Part shown: positions 1 to 5,776 of the stretch, piece after piece | Position numbering within the stretch: position 1 is the stretch's first letter | Layout of the letters: each line of letters opens with the position of its first letter | Source: an uncultured Collinsella sp. | GTDB lineage: Bacteria > Actinomycetota > Coriobacteriia > Coriobacteriales > Coriobacteriaceae | Direction of reading: 5' to 3' | DNA: 11,173 nt | Assembly (NCBI GenBank): GCA_900554465.1 | Contig: USHF01000035.1 | Coordinates: forward strand, 1-11,173 | Made by a program: the position numbers and the translations under genes | The notes under the pieces: model-generated | The model's input: the letters and a program-made list of their open reading frames with translations, nothing else | Database searches by the model: none | Told to the model about the DNA's origin: nothing

Positions 1-46
1 TACACGTAAGGAGTCGTCGGCAGCGTCAGATGTGTATAAGAGACAG
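1..46 (+). other. Illumina Nextera adapter (sequencing artefact)
   Basis: This is library-preparation sequence, not genome. Bases 1-5 (TACAC) match the end of the P5 flow-cell oligo. Bases 6-13 (GTAAGGAG) match the Nextera i5 index known as S505/N505. Bases 14-27 (TCGTCGGCAGCGTC) are the Nextera read-1 adapter, and bases 28-46 (AGATGTGTATAAGAGACAG) are the 19-bp Tn5 mosaic end. The four parts are contiguous and in the order of a Nextera library molecule. The true sequence begins at 47. The mosaic end should not be read as a natural Tn5-family transposon terminus. Confidence 0.97.
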
Positions 47-66
47 GGTTTATTTTGGTAGGTTTT
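47..66 (+). repeat. Intergenic repeat, copy 1 (inverted partner at 1841-1860)
   Basis: The first 20 genomic bases match the reverse complement of 1841-1860 at 19 of 20 positions, with partial matching for about six more bases. The two copies face each other across the sigma/anti-sigma operon. The contig ends inside this copy, as expected when an assembler stops at a multi-copy repeat. I infer a dispersed genomic repeat; its copy number cannot be seen from this window. Confidence 0.6.
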
Positions 67-79
67 TCCTGCTTGGATT

Positions 80-106
80 TGAAACATTTCGTTCGGCCAA
101 AGCGTA
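80..106 (+). promoter_or_regulatory. ECF-type promoter for the sigma/anti-sigma operon
   Basis: TGAAAC at 80-85 is followed by 17 bases and CGTA at 103-106. This is the bipartite pattern recognised by many ECF sigma factors (the Bacillus SigW and SigM classes use TGAAAC, about 16-17 bases, then CGTA or CGTC). Transcription would start near 113-115, about 43 bases before the ATG at 157. It lies directly upstream of an ECF gene, so autoregulation is likely. This is an inference from motif and position. Confidence 0.45.
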
Positions 107-156
107 TCTATGGTGAGGACCTCATCAAGAACCATCAGCGTCACCGGGAGGTGATT

Positions 157-675
157 ATGGAAGAACAAGCATTTAGACAGGCGGTTGAAGATCACCGGGA
201 TGTCGTGTTTCGAATCGCATTGACGTACCTGCGCGATCGCGCCGATGCCGACGATGTTGCCCAAGACGTCTTTCTTAAGTTGCTTAAAAGCGATGGACAC
301 TTTGAAAGTTGGGAGCATCTTCGCCGCTGGCTTATCCGGGTCACGATCAATGAATGTAAATCGCTCTTTCGAAAGCCATGGAGGCGTGTGGAGGATATTG
401 AGAACCTGGCCGATTCGCTTTCGGCGGCGCAGGATGAGACCAAGGCGGTCCTGTCAGACGTTATGCGACTTCCGGAGCGATTCCGCGTTCCCATCGTGCT
501 CTATTACTATCTGGGCTTTTCGACCTCAGAGATTGCCGAGTTGATGCATGTACCAGCCGCGACCGTTCGAACGCGTTTAGCTCGTGGTCGATCGAAGCTC
601 AAATTCATCCTAGAGGAGGGCGACCGTGAAATCCAATCAAATCAAGCAGGCCTTCGAGTCCATCCAAGCCGATAG
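157..675 (+). CDS. RNA polymerase ECF-type sigma factor (sigma-70 family)
   Basis: A 172-residue alternative sigma factor that would direct RNA polymerase to a small set of envelope or stress promoters. Region 2 is visible at about residues 10-80: the stretch RIALTYLRDRADADDVAQDV binds core polymerase, and the WLIRVTINEC segment follows. Region 4 is at about residues 105-160: LPERFRVPIVLYYYLGFSTS and then a helix-turn-helix ending VRTRLARGRSKL, the -35-binding part. There is no region 1 or 3, and the length is typical of ECF factors. The frame is open upstream to 55, but ATG at 157 is preferred: GGGAGGTG (146-153) is a good ribosome binding site, homology starts there, and the likely transcription start is near 114. 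Its end overlaps the next gene by 50 bp, which suggests translational coupling to an anti-sigma partner. The signal it senses is unknown. Confidence 0.9.
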   Translation: MEEQAFRQAVEDHRDVVFRIALTYLRDRADADDVAQDVFLKLLKSDGHFESWEHLRRWLIRVTINECKSLFRKPWRRVEDIENLADSLSAAQDETKAVLSDVMRLPERFRVPIVLYYYLGFSTSEIAELMHVPAATVRTRLARGRSKLKFILEEGDREIQSNQAGLRVHPSR

Positions 676-1702
676 CGACCTTGCCGACCGTGTTATTGAT
701 GCTGCGGCTGGAGAGCCGCTTCGTCGAAAGGGTCACGCGAAGCCTCTGTATGTTGCCGTAATCGGATGTCTTGCCGGAGTACTGGCGACCGGAGGGGTCG
801 CCTACGCCGTTATCAATTCCAGCTATTTTGCCTCAGCCTGGGGAAACCACGGCAATGGGGATTCCATTACCTGGACCAACGGCGGCTCATCGGGGGCTAA
901 ATACACCTACACCAGAGAGTTTGGTGACGGCATTGCGCCCCAAAGCCTGGAGGGCACAGTCCAGAAGGTTAATCTGTCCGTCGAGGGTAACGGCTATACG
1001 CTTGATATCCATGAGATGGCTATCGATAAAAACGGTTGCGGTGCCGTGACGTTTACGCTGTCCAATCCAAATGGCGTTAACTACTACAAGCCGGCAGCAG
1101 AGACGGGCGAACTTGTTCTCTATGGTGAAGAAGAACAAGGCATCGGCACGCCCAGCATGAACTTCGGCGAGGAATGGGCTGACACACGCTGCACCATTGA
1201 TAAGGACACATCAAGCGACACGGTCATTAATGGCACGATGTACTTTGCCTCTATGGATCGCGAGCGAGGTTTTCAGCATGCGGTCACCTGGAATATCTCG
1301 TGGACCGAGGGCGAAGGCGAGGATGCGAAGCCGTTCGAGGCATCGACGCCCGAGTTTAGCGTTGGAGCTTACGTCGATACAAAGGAACTCCGCTCCGATG
1401 ACTCGCCTCTCGAGATCAGCCCGTTTTCTATCCAGACACACATCGATGATCTGGGCATTGACGCAGTCACGAAAAAGTTGACCGTTACCTACAAGGATGG
1501 ATCGGAGCAGATTATCGAAGATGATGCTGCGGGCGCGTACAATTTATATGTCTCGCTGACGCGCAATAGCGGAGAGAACATCTCGGTGCCGACAAAACTG
1601 ATCAATGTCGATCAAGTGGTCTCGGTAACCCTTGAGGGCACGAGGTACACATCAACAGGAGAGACCGAAACAGAAGTACCCTTTACCATCGTTTATTCGT
1701 AA
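626..1702 (+). CDS. Membrane-anchored putative anti-sigma factor
   Basis: A 358-residue protein starting with GTG at 626, behind AGGAGGG (614-620). It has a short charged cytoplasmic N-terminus (about residues 1-40), one hydrophobic membrane segment (about 41-63, PLYVAVIGCLAGVLATGGVA), and a long, acidic, threonine- and glycine-rich extracytoplasmic part of about 295 residues. This topology, and the overlap with the ECF gene, are what is expected of an anti-sigma factor that holds the sigma factor at the membrane. I see no HxxxCxxC zinc-binding anti-sigma motif, so it is not of the common ZAS type. The outer part resembles the beta-rich domains of DUF4179-like proteins encoded beside ECF factors in Gram-positive bacteria, but that family assignment is from memory and uncertain. 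The anti-sigma role is inferred from context. A terminator follows seven bases after the stop. Confidence 0.7.
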   Translation: MKSNQIKQAFESIQADSDLADRVIDAAAGEPLRRKGHAKPLYVAVIGCLAGVLATGGVAYAVINSSYFASAWGNHGNGDSITWTNGGSSGAKYTYTREFGDGIAPQSLEGTVQKVNLSVEGNGYTLDIHEMAIDKNGCGAVTFTLSNPNGVNYYKPAAETGELVLYGEEEQGIGTPSMNFGEEWADTRCTIDKDTSSDTVINGTMYFASMDRERGFQHAVTWNISWTEGEGEDAKPFEASTPEFSVGAYVDTKELRSDDSPLEISPFSIQTHIDDLGIDAVTKKLTVTYKDGSEQIIEDDAAGAYNLYVSLTRNSGENISVPTKLINVDQVVSVTLEGTRYTSTGETETEVPFTIVYS

Positions 1703-1708
1703 AGTCTG

Positions 1709-1740
1709 GGCCGCTTCCCAAGGGGGGAAGCGGCCTTTTT
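1709..1740 (+). terminator. Rho-independent terminator of the sigma/anti-sigma operon
   Basis: A perfect 11-bp stem (GGCCGCTTCCC, 1709-1719, with GGGAAGCGGCC, 1725-1735) encloses a five-base loop and is followed by TTTTT (1736-1740). It begins seven bases after the stop codon of the putative anti-sigma gene. Confidence 0.95.
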
Positions 1741-1840
1741 AGCGTTATATGGACGAGTGGATTGGACGTTATTCGTCTGATTCTCGGAAGAACGTAGCAA
1801 ATGGATGCGGATCACCGTGAAGAGTGGCGTTTTCCCAGAT

Positions 1841-1879
1841 AAAACCGACCAAAATAAACCTGTCCCTTTTTGGCAGGGA
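1841..1879 (-). repeat. Intergenic repeat, copy 2, with adjoining hairpin
   Basis: Bases 1841-1860 read on the minus strand match 47-66 at 19 of 20 positions. Directly beside it, 1863-1879 can fold as TCCCT/AGGGA around a seven-base loop. Repeat plus small hairpin in an intergenic region is reminiscent of REP-like dispersed elements. That class is a guess, since only two copies are visible here. Confidence 0.5.
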
Positions 1880-1900
1880 ACGTTGCCCCGACGAGCACGT

Positions 1901-2041
1901 CGGATTCCCGGGCCGGGCGGCACAGGGGTTAAGTTTGTCGCGAGTTCCGCACGAGCCGGAGGCCACTTAATGTGGCCTCCGTGCGAGCCAGGACTGTAGA
2001 GCAGCAAACTTAACCCCTGTGCCGCCTGGACCGGGAATCCG
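1901..2041. repeat. Long inverted repeat (MITE-like or structured palindromic element)
   Basis: Arms 1901-1937 and 2005-2041 are complementary at 35 of 37 positions; of the two exceptions one is a G-A mismatch (1912) and one a G-T wobble (1915). The 67-base interior is itself structured: a perfect 9-bp stem GGAGGCCAC/GTGGCCTCC (1958-1966 and 1972-1980, loop TTAAT), with CGCAC/GTGCG (1948-1952 and 1981-1985) continuing it past a five-base bulge GAGCC, the same five bases recurring at 1985-1989. The element lies after one operon's terminator and before the next operon's promoter, so it is not an obvious attenuator. No target-site duplication is evident. A non-autonomous mobile element or a dispersed palindrome fits best; a structured RNA is possible. 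Confidence 0.8.
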
Positions 2042-2055
2042 CCCATGCGCACAGG

Positions 2056-2067
2056 AAGGGATCCCTT
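2056..2067. repeat. 12-bp perfect palindrome
   Basis: AAGGGATCCCTT reads the same on both strands. It lies 15 bases after the long inverted repeat and about 58 bases upstream of the rpsL -35 box. It could bind a dimeric protein or be a remnant of the neighbouring repeat. No function can be assigned. Confidence 0.35.
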
Positions 2068-2124
2068 TTGTGTAGGGTTTGCGGAAATGTGCCCATTTTG
2101 GGATACGCCCGGCGGCGTGGTCTG

Positions 2125-2153
2125 TTGACGGCACAGCTAACGCCACGTATCCT
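2125..2153 (+). promoter_or_regulatory. Housekeeping (sigma-70 type) promoter of the rpsL operon
   Basis: TTGACG (2125-2130), an optimal 17-base spacer, and TATCCT (2148-2153) give a strong vegetative promoter. Transcription would start near 2160, leaving a leader of about 87 bases before rpsL. The leader contains a short hairpin, AGGGG/CCCCT (2173-2177 and 2186-2190). No S7-type autoregulatory structure could be recognised with confidence. Confidence 0.85.
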
Positions 2154-2246
2154 ATCGAACTGCGTGTTTCGTAGGGGGATGCTGACCCCTCGATTCAAGC
2201 CGTTGCACTTTACAGAAAGCTGGAATCATTCGAGAAGGAGTACGCT

Positions 2247-2624
2247 TTGCCTACTATTAACCAGCTGGTTCGCCAGGGCCGTCGTTCCGTGCCCAAGAAG
2301 TCCAAGAACGCTGCTCTGCAGCACAACTCCCAGAAGCGCGGCGTGTGCACCCGCGTCTTCACCACGAGCCCCAAGAAGCCGAACTCGGCTCTTCGTAAGG
2401 TTGCCCGTGTTCGCCTCGTCAACGGCATCGAAGTTACTGCTTACATCCCGGGTGAGGGCCACAACCTGCAGGAGCACTCCATCGTGCTCGTCCGCGGCGG
2501 TCGTGTCCGTGACCTCCCTGGTGTCCGTTATCACGTCATCCGTGGCGCCTACGACGCTGCTCCGGTCCAGAACCGTATGCAGGCCCGTTCCAAGTACGGT
2601 GCTAAGCGCCCCAAGGCTAAATAA
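2247..2624 (+). CDS. rpsL: 30S ribosomal protein S12
   Basis: A 125-residue S12, full length for the family, essential for decoding accuracy in the 30S A site. The N-terminus PTINQLVRQGR, the TTSPKKPNSALRK loop (residues 39-51) and the GGRVRDLPGVRYH loop (84-96) are all present, and K43 is intact. Residue 88 is Arg (codon CGT at 2508-2510), where most bacteria have Lys. The K88R change (K87R in E. coli numbering without Met) is a known streptomycin-resistance substitution. Translation starts at TTG: GAGAAGGAG (2232-2240) is correctly spaced and there is no in-frame ATG or GTG nearby. It is the first gene of the str-type operon and is read from the promoter at 2125-2153. Confidence 0.98.
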   Translation: MPTINQLVRQGRRSVPKKSKNAALQHNSQKRGVCTRVFTTSPKKPNSALRKVARVRLVNGIEVTAYIPGEGHNLQEHSIVLVRGGRVRDLPGVRYHVIRGAYDAAPVQNRMQARSKYGAKRPKAK

Positions 2625-2697
2625 GCCAGATAACGTTTTGATACTTTCGCCGTGTGCCGTCTAAGCGCCGCACGGTAGACACTTAAGGAGATTTCAC

Positions 2698-3171
2698 ATG
2701 CCGCGTCGTGCAGCAGCTAATCGTCGTGAGGTTCAGCCTGACGCCGTTTACAACAACCGCCTGGTGACTCAGCTCATCAATAAGGTCCTTCTTGACGGCA
2801 AGAAGGCCACCGCTGAGCGCATCGTTTACACCGCTTTCGAGATCGTTGCCGAGAAGTCCGAGGGTGGCGACGCTCTCGCTACCTTCAAGAAGGCTATGGA
2901 CAACGTCAAGCCCACGCTCGAGGTTAAGCCCAAGCGTGTCGGTGGCGCTACCTATCAGGTCCCGATGGAGGTCAACTCCCGTCGTTCCACCGCTCTGGGT
3001 ATCCGCTGGATCGTCAACTTCTCCCGCGCTCGTAAGGAGAAGACCATGGCCGAGCGTCTCGCCAACGAGATTCTCGACGCTTCCAACGGCCTGGGCGCTT
3101 CCGTCAAGAAGCGTGAGGACGTCTTCAAGATGGCCGAGGCCAACCGCGCGTTCTCTCACTATCGTTGGTAA
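2698..3171 (+). CDS. rpsG: 30S ribosomal protein S7
   Basis: A 157-residue S7, the primary 16S rRNA 3'-domain binder that nucleates assembly of the 30S head and lines the E site. Conserved segments include MPRRAAANRREVQPDAVYNN at the N-terminus, LINKVLLDGKKATAERI at about residues 26-42 and RWIVNFSRARKEKTMAERL near residue 105. ATG at 2698 follows AAGGAG (2685-2690) by seven bases. In many bacteria S7 represses its own operon by binding the rpsL-rpsG intercistronic RNA. The 73-base gap here could serve this, but I see no strong matching structure. It is in the classical order between rpsL and fusA. Confidence 0.98.
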   Translation: MPRRAAANRREVQPDAVYNNRLVTQLINKVLLDGKKATAERIVYTAFEIVAEKSEGGDALATFKKAMDNVKPTLEVKPKRVGGATYQVPMEVNSRRSTALGIRWIVNFSRARKEKTMAERLANEILDASNGLGASVKKREDVFKMAEANRAFSHYRW

Positions 3172-3190
3172 GTTAAGGTAAGGAACTAAC

Positions 3191-5290
3191 ATGGCTAAGC
3201 CTAAGTACAAGCTTTCCGATACCCGTAACATCGGCATCATGGCCCACATCGATGCCGGTAAGACCACCACGACCGAGCGTATTCTTTACTACACCGGTAA
3301 GACCCACAAGATCGGTGAGGTCCATGAGGGCGCTGCCACCATGGACTGGATGGTTCAGGAGCAGGAGCGCGGCGTAACCATTACCTCCGCTGCTACCACG
3401 TGCTTCTGGAACAAGGACGGTAAGGACTACCGCATCCAGATCATCGACACCCCGGGCCACGTTGACTTCACCGCTGAGGTCGAGCGCTGCCTGCGCGTCC
3501 TCGATGGCGCTGTCGCCGTCTTCGACGCCGTTGCCGGCGTTCAGCCCCAGTCTGAGACCGTTTGGCGTCAGGCTTCTACCTTCAACGTCCCCCGTATCGC
3601 CTTCATCAACAAGTATGACCGCGTGGGCGCTGACTTCTTCAACGCTATCGAGACCATGAAGGATCGTCTCGACGCTAACGCCGTGGCCGCTCAGGTCCCG
3701 ATGGGCGCCGAGGACAACTTCTGGGGCGTCATCGACCTCGTTACCATGACTGCATGGGACTTCAAGGCCGACGAGAAGGGCATGACCTACCCCGAGCCGA
3801 TGGACGAGATCCCGGCTGAGTTTGCCGACATCGCTGCCACCAAGCGCGAGGAGCTCCTCGACGCTGCTGCCAGCTTTGACGACGAGCTCATGGAGAAGAT
3901 CCTCATGGAGGAGGACTTCACCGTCGAGGAGCTCAAGGCTGCTCTGCGCAAGGGCGTTCTGGCCAACGAGCTCAACCTCGTCTTCGTGGGCTCCGCCTAT
4001 AAGAACAAGGGCGTCCAGGAGCTGCTCGACGCTGTCGTCGACTACCTGCCCAGCCCGCTCGACGTCGAGGCCGTCACCGGTACCGATCCGGACACCGGCG
4101 AGGAGATCCAGCGTCATCCTTCCTTCGACGAGCCCTTCTCCGGCCTGGTCTTCAAGATCATGACCGACCCGTTCGTCGGTAAGCTCACCTACGTCCGCGT
4201 TTACTCCGGCCGTGCCGAGTCCGGCTCCTACGTGGTCAACGCTTCCAACGGTCAGCGCGAGCGCCTCGGCCGCATCCTCGAGATGAACGCCGCCGAGCGT
4301 ATCGACCGTGACGACGCAGCCGCCGGCGACATCGTTGCTTGCGTCGGCTTCAAGAACTCCACCACCGGTGACACCCTGTGCGCTGAGGGCAAGGAGATCG
4401 TCCTCGAGAAGATCGAGTTCGCTAAGCCCGTTATCGACGTTGCCATCGAGCCCAAGACCAAGGCCGAGCAGGACAAGATGTCCCTTGCTCTGACCAAGCT
4501 CGCCGAGGAGGACCCGACCTTCCAGGTGTCCACCAACCACGAGACCGGCCAGACCATCATCGCCGGCATGGGCGAGCTGCACCTCGAGATCATCGTCGAC
4601 CGTCTGCTCCGCGAGTTCAAGGTTGACGCTAACGTCGGTAAGCCCCAGGTTGCCTACCGCGAGACCGCTGGTCACGACGTCGAGAAGGCTGAGGGCAAGT
4701 TCGTCCGTCAGTCCGGCGGTCGCGGTCAGTACGGCCACGCCGTCATCAAGCTCGAGAAGATGGAGGAGGGCTTCGGCTACGAGTTCGTCAACGCTATCGT
4801 CGGCGGCGTCGTGCCCAAGGAGTACATCCCGTCCATCGACAAGGGCATCCAGGAGGCCCTGAACACCGGTGTTATCGCCGGCTTCCCGGTCCTCGACGTC
4901 AAGGTCACCCTGTTCGACGGTTCTTACCACGAGGTCGACTCCTCCGAGGCCGCCTTCAAGATCGCCGGTTCCATGGCTATCAAGGACGCCCTCAAGAAGT
5001 CCGATCCGCAGCTGCTCGAGCCGATCATGGCTGTCGAGGTCGAGACCCCCGAGCAGTACATGGGCGACGTTATGGGCAACCTCTCCGGTCGCCGCGGCAA
5101 GATCGAGGGCATGGAGGATCGCAAGAACAGCAAGCTCATCCGTGCCAAGGTGCCGCTGGGCGAGATGTTCGGTTACGCTACCGACCTTCGCTCCCAGACC
5201 CAGGGCCGTGCATCCTACACGATGCAGTTCGACTCTTATGAGCCTGCGCCCAAGTCCATCGTGGACGAGGTCATGAGCAAGAACGCCTAA
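3191..5290 (+). CDS. fusA: Translation elongation factor G
   Basis: A 699-residue GTPase that drives translocation on the ribosome and, with RRF, ribosome recycling. G-domain motifs are clear: AHIDAGKT (residues 18-25, P-loop), a switch I ending RGVTITSAATT, DTPGH (86-90) and NKYD (140-143), with GSAYKNKG as G5. Domains II to V follow, including GGRGQYGHAVI in domain IV and the C-terminal TQGRASYTMQFDSYEPAP. The length is normal. The fourth motif reads NKYD rather than the usual NKMD; the variable position still satisfies NKxD. ATG at 3191 lies 19 bases after the rpsG stop, behind an AAGGAAC-like site. Codon use is strongly biased to C- and G-ending codons plus CGT and GCT, typical of a highly expressed gene. 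Confidence 0.99.
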   Translation: MAKPKYKLSDTRNIGIMAHIDAGKTTTTERILYYTGKTHKIGEVHEGAATMDWMVQEQERGVTITSAATTCFWNKDGKDYRIQIIDTPGHVDFTAEVERCLRVLDGAVAVFDAVAGVQPQSETVWRQASTFNVPRIAFINKYDRVGADFFNAIETMKDRLDANAVAAQVPMGAEDNFWGVIDLVTMTAWDFKADEKGMTYPEPMDEIPAEFADIAATKREELLDAAASFDDELMEKILMEEDFTVEELKAALRKGVLANELNLVFVGSAYKNKGVQELLDAVVDYLPSPLDVEAVTGTDPDTGEEIQRHPSFDEPFSGLVFKIMTDPFVGKLTYVRVYSGRAESGSYVVNASNGQRERLGRILEMNAAERIDRDDAAAGDIVACVGFKNSTTGDTLCAEGKEIVLEKIEFAKPVIDVAIEPKTKAEQDKMSLALTKLAEEDPTFQVSTNHETGQTIIAGMGELHLEIIVDRLLREFKVDANVGKPQVAYRETAGHDVEKAEGKFVRQSGGRGQYGHAVIKLEKMEEGFGYEFVNAIVGGVVPKEYIPSIDKGIQEALNTGVIAGFPVLDVKVTLFDGSYHEVDSSEAAFKIAGSMAIKDALKKSDPQLLEPIMAVEVETPEQYMGDVMGNLSGRRGKIEGMEDRKNSKLIRAKVPLGEMFGYATDLRSQTQGRASYTMQFDSYEPAPKSIVDEVMSKNA

Positions 5291-5315
5291 GTTCGAGCTC
5301 CCTGTTACGTAATCC

Positions 5316-5334
5316 TGCGAGAACATCTCTCGCA
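5316..5334 (+). other. Intercistronic hairpin between fusA and rpsJ
   Basis: A perfect 7-bp stem TGCGAGA/TCTCGCA with a five-base loop (5323-5327) lies six bases before the GGAGGT ribosome binding site of rpsJ. It is not followed by a T-run, so it is not a terminator. It may protect or process the transcript or modulate rpsJ translation; the role is unproven. Confidence 0.4.
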
Positions 5335-5351
5335 CTCTTTGGAGGTTTAAG

Positions 5352-5660
5352 TTGGCTACCCAGAAGATCCGCATTCGCCTCAAGGGCTATGATCACGAGG
5401 TCGTCGATCAGTCCGCGAAGCTCATCGTCGAGACCGCTCAGAAGACCGGCGCTCGCGTTTCCGGTCCTGTCCCCCTGCCCACCGAGCGCAACCTGTACAC
5501 GGTTATCCGCTCGCCGCACGTGAACAAGGACTCCCGTGAGCAGTTCGAGATGCGCACCCACAAGCGCCTCATCGACATCCTCGACCCCACCTCGGGCACC
5601 GTTGATTCGCTCATGCGTCTCGACCTCCCCGCTGGCGTCGACATCGACATCAAGCTCTAA
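5352..5660 (+). CDS. rpsJ: 30S ribosomal protein S10 (NusE)
   Basis: A 102-residue S10 of normal length, a 30S head protein that also acts as NusE in transcription antitermination and transcription-translation coupling. Family signatures are IRIRLKGYDHEVVDQSA at the N-terminus, SGPVPLPTERNLYTVIRSPHVNKDSREQFE in the middle (residues 37-66) and THKRLIDI after it. The start is TTG at 5352, five bases after a strong GGAGGT (5341-5346). In most bacteria rpsJ leads the S10 operon (rpsJ-rplC-rplD...). Here it closes the str-type operon directly after fusA, with no tuf between them and a terminator 22 bases after the stop. Confidence 0.98.
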   Translation: MATQKIRIRLKGYDHEVVDQSAKLIVETAQKTGARVSGPVPLPTERNLYTVIRSPHVNKDSREQFEMRTHKRLIDILDPTSGTVDSLMRLDLPAGVDIDIKL

Positions 5661-5682
5661 GCGATATCGCTCATAGCTTAAA

Positions 5683-5717
5683 GGGCCCCGCTGCCGTTAC
5701 GGTAGCGGGGCCCTTTT
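5683..5717 (+). terminator. Rho-independent terminator of the rpsL-rpsG-fusA-rpsJ operon
   Basis: A 14-bp stem, 5683-5696 with 5700-5713, contains one G-U pair, has a three-base loop TTA, and is followed by TTTTG and a second T-run. The two A residues before the stem can extend it. On the minus strand the tail is only TTT, so it may stop birA transcripts only weakly. Confidence 0.95.
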
Positions 5718-5776
5718 GTTTTGAGTTTAGATTTTGGGATAGCGAATTCGTCTGCCGAGCCGGCGGCTGCGGCGCC

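Larger units (their letters stand above)
1703..2246. other. Gene-free, repeat-rich intergenic region
   Basis: No credible gene lies in these 544 bases. In order it holds the terminator of the sigma operon, about 100 bases (1741-1840) where I see nothing, a repeat copy with a small hairpin, a hairpin at 1888-1903 (6-bp stem CCGACG/CGTCGG, loop AGCA), the long inverted repeat at 1901-2041, a 12-bp palindrome AAGGGATCCCTT at 2056-2067, and the rpsL promoter and leader. Short open frames here on both strands lack ribosome binding sites and any family likeness, and are forced open by the inverted repeats. Confidence 0.75.

Noticed and set aside
28..46. Tn5 mosaic end as evidence of a natural transposon
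   Set aside because: It is contiguous with an i5 index and P5 sequence, so it is library adapter.
1693..2198. Several short frames on both strands in the intergenic region
   Set aside because: They run through the terminator and the inverted repeat, lack ribosome binding sites and resemble nothing.
2068..2664. 198-codon plus-strand frame overlapping rpsL
   Set aside because: Out of frame with rpsL, Arg/Ser/Leu-rich, and begins upstream of the rpsL promoter. No ribosome binding site.
2650..2680. S7-type regulatory structure between rpsL and rpsG
   Set aside because: Only a 5-bp CCGTG/CACGG pairing with a 16-base loop could be found, too weak to call.
3173..5383. 736-codon open frame on the minus strand opposite fusA
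   Set aside because: It is the antisense shadow of fusA's strongly biased codons. The translation is repetitive Leu/Val/Asp/Gly-rich, matches no family, and spans the ends of three real genes.
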